Assembly: GCF_036429475.1 (NCBI RefSeq)
Contig: NZ_CP144125.1
Span: 3,303,521 to 3,367,520, forward strand
Reading direction: 5' to 3'
DNA from: Halalkalicoccus sp. CGA53
GTDB lineage: Archaea; Halobacteriota; Halobacteria; Halobacteriales; Halalkalicoccaceae
Length of the DNA stretch: 64,000 nucleotides
A program made the translations under genes and the position numbers. The first letter of the stretch is position 1; each line of letters starts with the position of its first letter. Shown one piece after another: positions 24,233 through 32,730 of the stretch. The notes beneath the pieces are model-generated. The model had not been told where the DNA came from. It searched no databases and saw only the letters and a list, made by a program, of their open reading frames with translations.

Positions 24233-25801
24233 ATGGCTGAGTACCTCGCCCCCGGCGTGTACGTCGAGGAGGTCGAACGGGGCGCGGCACCGCTCGCGGG
24301 AGTGAGTACGAGTACGGCCGGATTCCTCGGTCCGACCGAACGCGGGCCGACGAATCCTCGACTTCTGACCAGCTTTTCGGATTTCAGACGGTTGTACGGC
24401 GGGTATCTCGAGGATTCCTATCTCCCGACGGCCGTGAACGGCTTCTTCACCAACAGCGGCAGTCGCTGCTTCCTGGGTCGGGTGACGGCCGCGGACGAAA
24501 CAGCCGACGGCGAGTTACCGGATGACAGTCCGGGCGAGAGCGGTACCGGCGTCGTGTCCGTCGAGGCGCTCGGGCCTGGACAGTGGGGCGAGCACGTCGC
24601 CCTGATCGTCTCGAACGCGTCGATGCACGACATGGACGAGGAGTTGTTCAGACTCACCGTCCGGTACTGGGCCGACGAGGACGCCCTCGAGGACGCGAAC
24701 GCCGGCGACGCCGACCCGGATGACGACGACGTCCCCGACCCGGACGTCGAGGAAGTGTACGACGACCTCTCCATGGAGAGACGCTCCAGCAACTACGTCG
24801 AAAAACAGGTAAACGGCACGTCTGCGCTGATCGAGGTCACGGTCGAGGAGGAGGGCGAGCGTCCCGCGAACTCGGTAGACGACGACGGTACCCCCACGGA
24901 CCCGGTCTGGCTCGAGGGGAGCTTCGATGACGACGAATCCCCCGATGTCGAGGATTACACAGGATCCGAAGACGACGACCCGGAGGACCGAACGGGGTTC
25001 GCGGGGTTCAAACAGGTCCCGGACATCTCGATCGTCTGTATCCCGGACGAGGCGGAGAACGAGGCGCTGACGGACGAGCTGATCACGCACTGTGAGACCA
25101 TGGACGATCGGTTCGCCATCTTACAGGCCGAGCAATCGGGCGTCGATATCGGGAGCCTCATGCCTCCGGACGACACCGACATGGCGGCGTTCTACTACCC
25201 CTGGCTGAAGGCAAGAAATCCGGATACCGGGATGGTCGAAGAGATCCCGCCGGGTGGCCACGTCGCCGGAATATACGCGAGAAGCGACGCCCAACACGGC
25301 GTCCACAAAGCCCCGGCGAACGAAGTGATCCGTGGCATCTCCGACATCCAGCGTCCGGTGACACAGGGTGATCAGGAGATCCTGAACCCACGGGGGGTCA
25401 ACTGTATTCGTAGCTTCCGCGGTCGAGGGATCAGGGTGTGGGGCGCACGCACCGCGTCGAGCAACCCGCAGTGGAAGTACATCAACGTCCGTCGTCTCTT
25501 CCTGTTCCTCCGGGGATCGATCGAACAGGGAACGCAGTGGGTGGTGTTCGAACCCAACAACGAGGAGCTGTGGGCCCGGGTTCGCCAGACCATCAAGAAC
25601 TTCCTCACCGACGTGTGGGAGGACGGGGCGTTGATGGGAACCACCCCGGAGGAGGCGTTCTTCGTGAAGTGCGACCGCAGTACGATGACACAGAGCGATA
25701 TCGACAACGGCCGGCTGATCTGCGAGATCGGCGTCGCCCCCACCAAGCCGGCCGAGTTCGTGATCTTCCGAATCTCGCAGTGGACGAGCGACGCAAGCTA
25801 A
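24233..25801 (+). CDS. eCIS contractile tail sheath protein (Pvc2-4/Afp2-4, gp18-like)
   Basis: 522 residues. The N-terminal arm EYLAPGVYVEEVERGAAPL and STSTAGFLGPTERGP are typical of phage-type sheaths. The C-terminal core FLFLRGSIEQGTQWVVFEPN, LWARVRQTIKNFLTDVWEDG and FFVKCDRSTMTQSDIDNG, ending in a FVIFRISQ strand, forms the inter-subunit mesh. A variable acidic region (about 85-260) corresponds to the surface-exposed domain. Sheath contraction drives the tube through the target envelope. Only one sheath gene is present, against three in PVC/Afp. An AGGAG motif before the next ATG suggests co-translation with the tube gene. Confidence 0.96.
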   Translation: MAEYLAPGVYVEEVERGAAPLAGVSTSTAGFLGPTERGPTNPRLLTSFSDFRRLYGGYLEDSYLPTAVNGFFTNSGSRCFLGRVTAADETADGELPDDSPGESGTGVVSVEALGPGQWGEHVALIVSNASMHDMDEELFRLTVRYWADEDALEDANAGDADPDDDDVPDPDVEEVYDDLSMERRSSNYVEKQVNGTSALIEVTVEEEGERPANSVDDDGTPTDPVWLEGSFDDDESPDVEDYTGSEDDDPEDRTGFAGFKQVPDISIVCIPDEAENEALTDELITHCETMDDRFAILQAEQSGVDIGSLMPPDDTDMAAFYYPWLKARNPDTGMVEEIPPGGHVAGIYARSDAQHGVHKAPANEVIRGISDIQRPVTQGDQEILNPRGVNCIRSFRGRGIRVWGARTASSNPQWKYINVRRLFLFLRGSIEQGTQWVVFEPNNEELWARVRQTIKNFLTDVWEDGALMGTTPEEAFFVKCDRSTMTQSDIDNGRLICEIGVAPTKPAEFVIFRISQWTSDAS

Positions 25802-25814
25802 GAGGAGACCAATC

Positions 25815-26255
25815 ATGCCAGACAGACACGGACCATACCGCAACACCCGATTCCTCCTCGAGATCGACGGCATCGTGCAGGCGGGATTCAGCAGCTGTAC
25901 CATCCCGGAGAACTCGACGGAGGCAATCGAGTACAGAGAAGGAACCGATCCGCCCACGACGCGGAAGCTCTGGGGGTTGAACGACTTCGGGACGCTCAGT
26001 TTGGAGTGGGGCGTGACCGCCGACTCGATCGAACTCTTCGAGTGGCGCCGACTGGTCGAACAGGGCCAGCTCGACGACGCCAGACGGGATATCGCAGTCG
26101 TCGTCCTCGACGAGGAGGGTGAGCCGGGAGCCCGCTGGGAGTTTCGGAAGGCGTGGCCGACGAGCTACGATGCCCCTGAGTTGGACGCGAGCGGGTCGGA
26201 CGTCGCCATCGAGAGTCTGGAGATCGAACACGAAGGGATGGAACGGGCGGCATGA
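25815..26255 (+). CDS. eCIS inner tube protein 1 (gp19-like, Pvc1/Afp1)
   Basis: 146 residues, the standard size for the T4 gp19/Hcp-like tube subunit. Features: YRNTRFLLEIDGIVQAGFSSC at the start, the loop GLNDFGTLSLEWGVTADSIELFEW, and the C-terminal AWPTSYDAPELDASGSDVAIES strand. Subunits stack as hexameric rings to form the channel. It follows the sheath gene by 13 bases, with AGGAG as a clear ribosome-binding site, and overlaps the next gene by 4 bases. Confidence 0.93.
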   Translation: MPDRHGPYRNTRFLLEIDGIVQAGFSSCTIPENSTEAIEYREGTDPPTTRKLWGLNDFGTLSLEWGVTADSIELFEWRRLVEQGQLDDARRDIAVVVLDEEGEPGARWEFRKAWPTSYDAPELDASGSDVAIESLEIEHEGMERAA

Positions 26256-26650
26256 GCGGGGAGGTGCTTCAGACGGAGTTCGAGTTCACGCTCCCACAGG
26301 GCTACGTCGACGACGACGGTACCCTCCACCGCGAGGGGGTGATGCGCCTGGCGACCGCGGCGGACGAGATCAAACCCCTGAAGGACCCGCGCGTACAGGC
26401 GAACAGCGCCTACCTGACAGTCATCCTCCTCGCCCGCGTGGTCACGCGACTCGGGACGCTCGAGAACGTGAGCCCTCACGTGATCGAGAACCTCTACGTC
26501 TCGGACCTGGAGTACCTACAGGACCTCTACGAACGGGTCAACGTGGGTGGAGCCGACGTCGTCGATACGACCTGTCCGGAGTGTGGAGAGGAGTTCTCGC
26601 TCGAACTCCACCCCGGCGGAGAGGTGGTCGCTGGACCACCGGCGAAGTGA
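26252..26650 (+). CDS. Small eCIS assembly protein with C-terminal zinc ribbon
   Basis: 132 residues. It begins with a beta stretch (QTEFEFTLPQGYVDDDGTLH), followed by helices (AYLTVILLARVVTRLGTLEN and the DLEYLQDLYERVN helix) reminiscent of phage tail assembly/chaperone proteins. The C-terminus carries a CPECGEEF knuckle with a Cys at about 110 and the pair at 113. Only two Cys of a ribbon are clear, so zinc binding is a hypothesis. It sits between the two tube genes, where an assembly factor is common, and overlaps the first tube gene by 4 bases. Confidence 0.68.
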   Translation: MSGEVLQTEFEFTLPQGYVDDDGTLHREGVMRLATAADEIKPLKDPRVQANSAYLTVILLARVVTRLGTLENVSPHVIENLYVSDLEYLQDLYERVNVGGADVVDTTCPECGEEFSLELHPGGEVVAGPPAK

Positions 26651-26659
26651 GGTGGAGTG

Positions 26660-26827
26660 ATGACGGGCTACCCACCGGATCAGCTGTTCGAAGAGGTCGC
26701 GTACATCGCCTACCACTTCAACTGGGACCACGACACGATCCTCGAAATGCCTCACTGGGAACGCCGGCGGTGGTGCGAGGAGATCAGCCGTATCAACGAC
26801 CGGATGAACGAGGCGGTAGAGCGATGA
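26660..26827 (+). CDS. 55-residue eCIS protein (Afp6-like position, DUF6760-like)
   Basis: Very short gene with an ATG after a GGTGGA purine stretch. The product starts MTGYPPDQLFEEVAYIAYHF and continues with NWDHDTILEMPHWERRRWCEEIS. The YPPDxLxEEVAYIAYHF-x-W-x-HxExRRWxxEI pattern is one I recognise from small proteins in eCIS operons; the DUF number is recalled and was not checked. Gene order (between two tube genes) matches Afp6/Pvc6, also about 55-60 residues, whose function is unclear. The helical, aromatic composition suggests a tube-associated factor. Confidence 0.75.
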   Translation: MTGYPPDQLFEEVAYIAYHFNWDHDTILEMPHWERRRWCEEISRINDRMNEAVER

Positions 26828-26843
26828 GAGGGCACTCGCCCGG

Positions 26844-27284
26844 ATGACGACGGGCGAACGGACGGATCCGTACCTCGACTTCCGGTTTCACGTCGAACTC
26901 GACGGACTGATCGTGGGCGGTTTCTCCGAGATAGGGGGGCTGGATGTCGAACTCGAGACCGAACCGTACGAGGAAGGCGGGGTCAACGGGTACACACACG
27001 TACTCCCGACGCGATTGAGCTACCCGAACGTGACGCTACAACGCGGCATCACCGCCTCTACGGAGCTCTGGGAGTGGATGAACGAAGCGCGGTACGGCCC
27101 TCCAGAACGAAAGACCGGGCAGGTCATCGTCCTCAACTCGATCGGCGAGGCCGTTCGCGGGTGGGAGTTCGTCGAGGGCTATCCCGTGCGATGGGAGGGT
27201 CCGGAACTGCGTGCCGATCAGGGTGCCGTCGCGATCGAGGCGCTCGAGATCGCCCACCACGGTCTCGAGCAGTTCACCGTCTGA
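26844..27284 (+). CDS. eCIS inner tube protein 2 (gp19-like, Pvc5/Afp5)
   Basis: 146 residues, a second gp19-type tube subunit. It carries DPYLDFRFHVELDGLIVGGFSE, YTHVLPTRLSYPNVTLQRG and a terminal WEGPELRADQGAVAIEALEI strand. It differs from tube protein 1, so it is likely the ring that joins tube and baseplate, as Afp5 does. The next gene starts 2 bases after its stop. Confidence 0.93.
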   Translation: MTTGERTDPYLDFRFHVELDGLIVGGFSEIGGLDVELETEPYEEGGVNGYTHVLPTRLSYPNVTLQRGITASTELWEWMNEARYGPPERKTGQVIVLNSIGEAVRGWEFVEGYPVRWEGPELRADQGAVAIEALEIAHHGLEQFTV

Positions 27285-27286
27285 TC

Positions 27287-29635
27287 ATGAGTGAGCCGAC
27301 AACCGCCGGCGTGTACGCCGACACCCGCGAGCACCTCCTCGACGAACTCGTCCGCGTCGACCTCCTGTTGCGACGGCACCTCGAGGCGTGCTGGGCCGAT
27401 CAGGACGGTGGAGCCGACGACTTCTCCGGGCTCTTCGTCTCCGACCAGGAAGTCGACCGGTTGCTGCTGAGGGGGTGGGAGGCGGAAGCCCGCGTAACCA
27501 GGAGTAACGACGCCCGAAACGAGTCCACACAGCACCATACCGACGAGGAGACCACCCGGCTCGAACCGGTGACACGGACTATCCGACGCCGCGCGTCACG
27601 AAGTATCGAAGCCGGCGTGGACCTGCGGTTGATTTCACTGGCCGCCGAGTTCGACCTCTCCGAACTCGAGGTCGACGCACTACTGCTCGCCCTCGCGCCC
27701 GACGTCGACCCGAAGTACGAGCGGGTTTACGGGTATCTCCGCGACGACATCACCAAGACACGCCCGACGACCGACCTGCTCCTTCGAATTCTGATGAACT
27801 CCGACGCGGAGCGCCTGTCGGCGATGGAGCTGTACTCCCAGCGGTCGACACTGGTTCGTGAACGGCTGATTCTCGTAGAGGACGGTACGACGCTCCCCTC
27901 TCGTACGGTCCGGGTCGAAGAGCGCGTCGTCGAGTATCTCCTCGGCAGCGACGCGGTCGCGGGACCGATCGACGACGTCGCGACCGTCGTTCAGTCGGAA
28001 TCCGCGGATTCCACGCCTTTCATCGACGACGAGCGCCTGGAGATCGTCGACGAGATCGGCCAGCGAGTGCGCGATCCCGGAGACGGACGCACACCCGATT
28101 GGATCCCTTTGGAACCGGCGACCGACGCGTCACCGCAATTCGCTGAGGACGCTAGACGGGGAGTCTCGAACGAGTCTACCGAGGCCATCCCACGCCCGAG
28201 CGAACGGCCGTCGTTCGCGGCGTTCGTCGGCCCGGACGAGCGAACCGCCGAGATGACGATTACCGAAGTGTGCGCCGACGCGCACGTCCCGATCCTTCGG
28301 GTCGATGGGAGAGCACTGCCGTCTTCCGGTCTCGATGAGGTACTCGAGATCGTTCGTCGTGAGGCTCGTCTCCAGTCGAGTGCGATCCACGTGACGTCGG
28401 TGGGGACGCTCGAACCGGAGAGGCGATCTCCGTTCGGTGAGCGGTCTGACGCGGGAGATCTCGCGCAAGCCTCCGACGACAGGATCGACCGGCTCGTCGT
28501 CGGGCTCGATGAATTTCCGAGTGACGTCTTCCTGACGGGCGACGCAACGATAGCCGCCGACCTCCAGCCTCGTCTCGACCACCACCAGTTTACCTACGTG
28601 GCCTTTCCCCGACCGAACTACGAGCAGCGAACGGCGATCTGGCGCGCCATCGAGGATCTCCCCGCCGGAGCGGATCCTGCGATGCTCGCGGGTGCGTTTC
28701 GACTAACTCGAGGTGGTATCGAGGATGCCGTGACGACTGCGCGGTCGCTGGCAGGCGGAGCACTCACCGAGACGGCCGTTCTGGAGGCGTGCCGGTTGCA
28801 CTCCCGACAGGGACTCGACGAGCTGGCGAGGGAGATCGAACCGACCTACGACTGGGACCACATCGTCCTCCCGGAGGATACGCTCGGCCATCTCCACGAG
28901 ATCGCTGGCGCGATTCGGCATCGTGGGACCGTCTTCGAGGAGTGGGGGTTCGCGGACAGGTTCAGTCTCGGCAACGGCATCAACGTGCTCTTTACCGGGA
29001 AGTCCGGCACCGGGAAGACGATGGCCGCCGAGATCATCGCGAACGACGTCGGGCTCCCGCTCTACAAGCTCGACCTCTCGAGCGTGATGAGCAAGTACAT
29101 CGGCGAGACCGAGAAGAACCTCCGTCGTGTGTTCGACGCTGCCGAGAACAGCAACGCGATCCTGTTTTTCGACGAGGCGGACGCCCTGTTCGGCAAGCGA
29201 ACGGAGATCAGCGATTCACACGATCGCTATGCGAACGTCGAGGTCGACTACCTCCTCCAGCGCATGGAGGAACACGACGGCTGTGTCATCCTCGCGAGCA
29301 ACTTAAAGGAGAACATCGACGAGGCGTTCCGGCGGCGTATTACCGCTGCTGTGGAATTTCCGAAGCCCGACGAGGAGGCGCGACGAGAGATCTGGGAGTT
29401 GATTTTCCCCGAGGAGACTCCGACCGAGGAACTAGATCTGGAGTTCTTAGCGGGGTTCAAACTCTCGGGTGGCGACATCAAGAGCAGTGCCCTGACCGCA
29501 GCGTTTCTAGCGGCCGAGGCGGGCGAGCCGGTCCGGATGACTTACGTGGTACGTGGGTTACAGCGTGAATTGAAAAAGATGGGGACGCTTTACGACCTAG
29601 AGACGTTCGGTGGGTACAGGGAAGCCATCGAGTAA
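27287..29635 (+). CDS. eCIS AAA+ ATPase (Pvc15/Afp15-like)
   Basis: 782 residues. The C-terminal AAA+ module has Walker A at residues 571-578 (GKSGTGKT) and Walker B ILFFDEADALFGKR with Asp629 and Glu630. DHDRYANVEVDYLLQRME-like sensor and arginine-finger regions follow (VILASNLKENIDEAFRRRI). The N-terminal half (1-520) contains the winged-helix-like LISLAAEFDLSELEVDALLLALAPD and a degenerate first ATPase-like fold. Pvc15/Afp15 ATPases are required for loading cargo into the tube. The frame extends upstream to 27074, but ATG 27287, 2 bases after the tube gene, is the true start. The convergent effector gene follows, which supports a cargo role. Confidence 0.95.
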   Translation: MSEPTTAGVYADTREHLLDELVRVDLLLRRHLEACWADQDGGADDFSGLFVSDQEVDRLLLRGWEAEARVTRSNDARNESTQHHTDEETTRLEPVTRTIRRRASRSIEAGVDLRLISLAAEFDLSELEVDALLLALAPDVDPKYERVYGYLRDDITKTRPTTDLLLRILMNSDAERLSAMELYSQRSTLVRERLILVEDGTTLPSRTVRVEERVVEYLLGSDAVAGPIDDVATVVQSESADSTPFIDDERLEIVDEIGQRVRDPGDGRTPDWIPLEPATDASPQFAEDARRGVSNESTEAIPRPSERPSFAAFVGPDERTAEMTITEVCADAHVPILRVDGRALPSSGLDEVLEIVRREARLQSSAIHVTSVGTLEPERRSPFGERSDAGDLAQASDDRIDRLVVGLDEFPSDVFLTGDATIAADLQPRLDHHQFTYVAFPRPNYEQRTAIWRAIEDLPAGADPAMLAGAFRLTRGGIEDAVTTARSLAGGALTETAVLEACRLHSRQGLDELAREIEPTYDWDHIVLPEDTLGHLHEIAGAIRHRGTVFEEWGFADRFSLGNGINVLFTGKSGTGKTMAAEIIANDVGLPLYKLDLSSVMSKYIGETEKNLRRVFDAAENSNAILFFDEADALFGKRTEISDSHDRYANVEVDYLLQRMEEHDGCVILASNLKENIDEAFRRRITAAVEFPKPDEEARREIWELIFPEETPTEELDLEFLAGFKLSGGDIKSSALTAAFLAAEAGEPVRMTYVVRGLQRELKKMGTLYDLETFGGYREAIE

Positions 29636-29889
29636 CGGGCACGTTTGGACGTAGCGCACCCGATTGACAGGGTAAGGGGCGATCGTCGGAAAAACCCATT
29701 CCACACCCGCTCAATAGTATTTGCTGAGCGTATAAGGTGTGTCACCGACATGAACGAAGAGCACCCCTCGACTCTCAAACTGGTAGATGGACTACTATTC
29801 CACCAGCACCGAAGGTACTGGAAGCGGTCAAGCTTCACGGCCATCGAGTCAGTCCGAATCCGAGGAGTTCGGATGCTCGGCGTTCCTGT
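29636..29889. other. Intergenic stretch between ATPase and convergent effector genes
   Basis: About 250 bases with no supported gene. A 55-codon frame from ATG 29750 is A/T-neutral and unlike any known protein. Two gene 3' ends meet here, so terminators are expected; a short T-rich run is not pronounced. Confidence 0.4.
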
Positions 29890-32379
29890 TCAGAAGCGTC
29901 TCCGGTACGTGAGTTGAAATCCACCGGTACCAAAGTGCCCGTCCGGGGCGAGGAAGCCGGGCAAAAAGAGAGGTGAGGTGTAATCCGATGTAGAGGCGAA
30001 GTCCTCTAAGCCCTGCGCGGCTGGATCGGTGCTCATCAGTGCGTTTCCGAACACCTCGACGCCGAAATTTCCGATATCGAGTCCGATCCGGGTTTCGATA
30101 TCGTATTCAGCACCGGCGACCGTCCCTTCACGCTGGTCTCCGTAGCGAGCAAATAGCCTCCCCGAGCCACCGACACCTCCTTTCAATCGCCAGTTCGTTC
30201 CCAGCCAGGACCATTCGCCCGTGTGCAGTTCCAAGGTCGCCGAGAGCTCACCATGACTTCGGTGTGTACTCAGAAGGGCGTCTCCGCCGAAGACAATCTC
30301 TCCCCGAAGTATCGCCGAATCGAACACTGACTGGCGTCGTTGGAACCCAGCACCGACACCTCCGTACGGTTCGATTCCGGAGGGCCAGGGGAAGAACGGA
30401 CTATCGCTCACGTATTCGTGAACGAGATCCTGGATCACCTTCCCTGCGTCCAAGCTGTTGGCACCGACGTGCCACGTGACGTTGAGATCGTAATCGTTGA
30501 CACTGGCGATGCGATACTCGAACGTGGCGTAGATGAGTCCCATCCACAGGTCATACGGCACCGCGTATTGCTGTGTCGCATCCCGTGGGGCACCTTCGGG
30601 AAGCATCCCCGGGGGTGTGAACATCTCCATTACGTAGGCTGCGTCCGTATACCCCCGTCCTTCGGGATTCCACCGGCACCCGAACTGCAGGAACGCCGTG
30701 AGCCAGTGATCGGATCCGGATCCGAAGTTGGGGAGATTGCCGTCGTTAGAGTAGATGACGTACCGTTCCTCACAGCCCGGCTGGCGGTTCGGGATACCAA
30801 ATCGGTCTTTGACCTCTTCGACGTCGACCGCCGTGAGTGGCCCAGCAACGAGGAACTCGGCCTCCGGGGATTGAGCGCCGACCAGCGCCGTACCGGATAC
30901 TGACTCGAACTCGAGATCCTTGTCGAGACGAGAGAGGACCCGTGTCGGATCGAGATCACTGTCGAAATCGCTGTCTCCCTGTCGATCACCCACGGTTGGG
31001 AACTCGAGATCCGGCACTCCCAGATCGAACTTCCGCGGTGGTAATCCGAGTTCAACATCGATTGTCGGGCCGTTGAACTCGAACTCCCGTGACGTATCGT
31101 CCTGCTCTTCACTGGCCTCGCTTTTGCGTGATGCTTTAGGCAGCAACTGTAAGTCGGTATCTACGCCAAGACTCGGACGACGCGGTTCGCCTCCGAGCAA
31201 GGGTTCTCGCAGGCGCAATTCCGGTATGAAAAAGTCCCGTTTAATACCCCGCCAGGACTCCAGTGCGATCACGAATCTATCGACAACCGTTTGGAGAGCT
31301 CGTTCGGACCCCTCCACCGACGGGACGAACGGAAACTGACTTCTGAGTTCATCACCCCGTCCACCCATTGCGTCCTTCGCCTTTCCCCTCACCTCGTCGA
31401 TGGTGTAGGTGTCGCTGAACGAGAGAGGATCTCCACTCCCGACCAGTTCGGGGCCATCCCCGCTGAAACGTATTCCAAGTCCGATCGTACCGACCGGGAG
31501 ACCCGGCTCTCGAATCAGGAGTTCTACGCGCCCCTTTTGCGAAACTCTGAGCAAGAGAAATCTGGCGTTTCCGACGGGTGGCCGCTCCGGCAGGTGACTG
31601 ATGCCCTCCGCTTGACGCTGGATCGACGGGGATTCGACCGGCCGCAGATCGAGGCCCTGGGAGGAGTGAGAGGAAGATTTGTGATCGGTCACTGTCCGAT
31701 CTGGTGGGGAAGTGGATCGAGTCTCGAGGTGACGTGGAGACCACGGCTCCACCTGACCTTGTTGAACGACGTGTGCCAGTTCGTGAGCCATCAACCTCAT
31801 CGTATCTCTCGATCCTAAACTATCAGCCCCAGAACCAATGTAAATGTCACTCCCGAAAGTGAACGCTCGCGCATTTAGCGTATCACACAGTCCTGCCGCC
31901 GTCCCACCCTCGTGGATTCGTACGTTCGAGAAATCACGTCCAAACCTCGGTTCGAAAAACGCTCTCATCGAACGGGGAATACGCCTGCCACCGGTGGCAG
32001 ATGAGTGGGGTCGGTCCTGTTGAACGGAAGATACTGATACACGCCGGGATGGGCCCGAATCCGTACGCTGTACATTCGGCGGGTTCCTCTCCGACGTGAA
32101 GGGGTCGCTCATATCCAATACCTCGTCGGCAATCAGCTCCGCCTCACGCTCGGCAGGATCCGTAGGACGACTTGCGCCGAGTTTCGTCTGCAGTTTCCCC
32201 TGATCGTACAGACGTTTGAGAGTCTGGTTCCCTAGAGATTGTTGAAATCGGCTAATCGGAGTTGAGGTTTGCTCATCGATCGAGCCGTCCTGCCTTTCCG
32301 ACTGATCGACTCGGTCACGTAGCCGGGTGTCCGGCGATCGAGTGTCAGTCCGCCGGTCAGAGTCACGAGCGGTTGACAA
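29890..32379 (-). CDS. DUF4157 metallopeptidase-like protein, candidate eCIS cargo/effector
   Basis: 829 residues. Residues 1-130 are polar and disordered, with the DUF4157-associated PISRFQQSLGNQTLKRLYDQ and LGASRPTDPAEREAELIADE segments. DUF4157 spans about 136-205: FEPRFGRDFSNVRIHEGG, LNARAFTFGSDIYIGSG, then LMAHELAHVVQQ with zinc-type H199-E-x-x-H203. A long middle region rich in Glu/Asp/Arg follows. The C-terminal 200 residues are beta-rich and end LTYRRRF. DUF4157 proteins are common eCIS passengers. The start is uncertain: a TTG is the first reasonable codon after an in-frame TGA. Opposite strand to the operon and somewhat lower GC suggest an inserted cargo module. Confidence 0.82.
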   Translation of the reverse strand: MSTARDSDRRTDTRSPDTRLRDRVDQSERQDGSIDEQTSTPISRFQQSLGNQTLKRLYDQGKLQTKLGASRPTDPAEREAELIADEVLDMSDPFTSERNPPNVQRTDSGPSRRVSVSSVQQDRPHSSATGGRRIPRSMRAFFEPRFGRDFSNVRIHEGGTAAGLCDTLNARAFTFGSDIYIGSGADSLGSRDTMRLMAHELAHVVQQGQVEPWSPRHLETRSTSPPDRTVTDHKSSSHSSQGLDLRPVESPSIQRQAEGISHLPERPPVGNARFLLLRVSQKGRVELLIREPGLPVGTIGLGIRFSGDGPELVGSGDPLSFSDTYTIDEVRGKAKDAMGGRGDELRSQFPFVPSVEGSERALQTVVDRFVIALESWRGIKRDFFIPELRLREPLLGGEPRRPSLGVDTDLQLLPKASRKSEASEEQDDTSREFEFNGPTIDVELGLPPRKFDLGVPDLEFPTVGDRQGDSDFDSDLDPTRVLSRLDKDLEFESVSGTALVGAQSPEAEFLVAGPLTAVDVEEVKDRFGIPNRQPGCEERYVIYSNDGNLPNFGSGSDHWLTAFLQFGCRWNPEGRGYTDAAYVMEMFTPPGMLPEGAPRDATQQYAVPYDLWMGLIYATFEYRIASVNDYDLNVTWHVGANSLDAGKVIQDLVHEYVSDSPFFPWPSGIEPYGGVGAGFQRRQSVFDSAILRGEIVFGGDALLSTHRSHGELSATLELHTGEWSWLGTNWRLKGGVGGSGRLFARYGDQREGTVAGAEYDIETRIGLDIGNFGVEVFGNALMSTDPAAQGLEDFASTSDYTSPLFLPGFLAPDGHFGTGGFQLTYRRRF

Positions 32380-32482
32380 CGCTTGTCTCCACTTGGGATG
32401 TACGAACAGATCTATAATGATCTTATCGCTCTCGGGAGTTCATTCGATCAATAACGGGCGCAAGTATCTTTTAACATATGCA

Positions 32483-32490
32483 TATATAAA
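32483..32490 (-). promoter_or_regulatory. TATA-like box for the effector gene
   Basis: Minus-strand TTATATAT within an A/T-rich island (32455-32500). It implies a leader of about 80 bases before the TTG at 32379, longer than usual for this genome, so the assignment is tentative. Confidence 0.4.
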
Positions 32491-32695
32491 GGAATAATGT
32501 ATAGATGGAACTCCTCCGTATGAGCTTCGCAACGATGAATCACTGTTCGACAAATTCCTAAACTGATAGCTTCAGTCCTACTCAAGTAGAACGCAGATTC
32601 GGTAAGGGCGACGGGGGAACGTGCGACACCGAATCGAATTTTTCCCCGTCGTAGGTGAACAGGCGTCTCAAGTGTCGTTTCAAGGGAGAAACACC

Positions 32696-32703
32696 TAAAT
32701 AAT
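32696..32703 (+). promoter_or_regulatory. TATA box for the second half of the eCIS operon
   Basis: TAAATAAT lies about 30 bases before the GTG at 32731. It gives the downstream baseplate genes their own promoter, independent of the sheath-tube-ATPase transcript. Confidence 0.5.
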
Positions 32704-32730
32704 ATCTGTGTGGATAGTTACCATGGTGGA

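Noticed and set aside
24196-24240. 14-codon leader frame overlapping the sheath start
   Set aside because: No conserved feature or strong ribosome-binding site; mentioned only in the promoter entry.
29750-29917. 55-codon frame after the ATPase gene
   Set aside because: It has no family match, no ribosome site and overlaps the effector's 3' end on the other strand.
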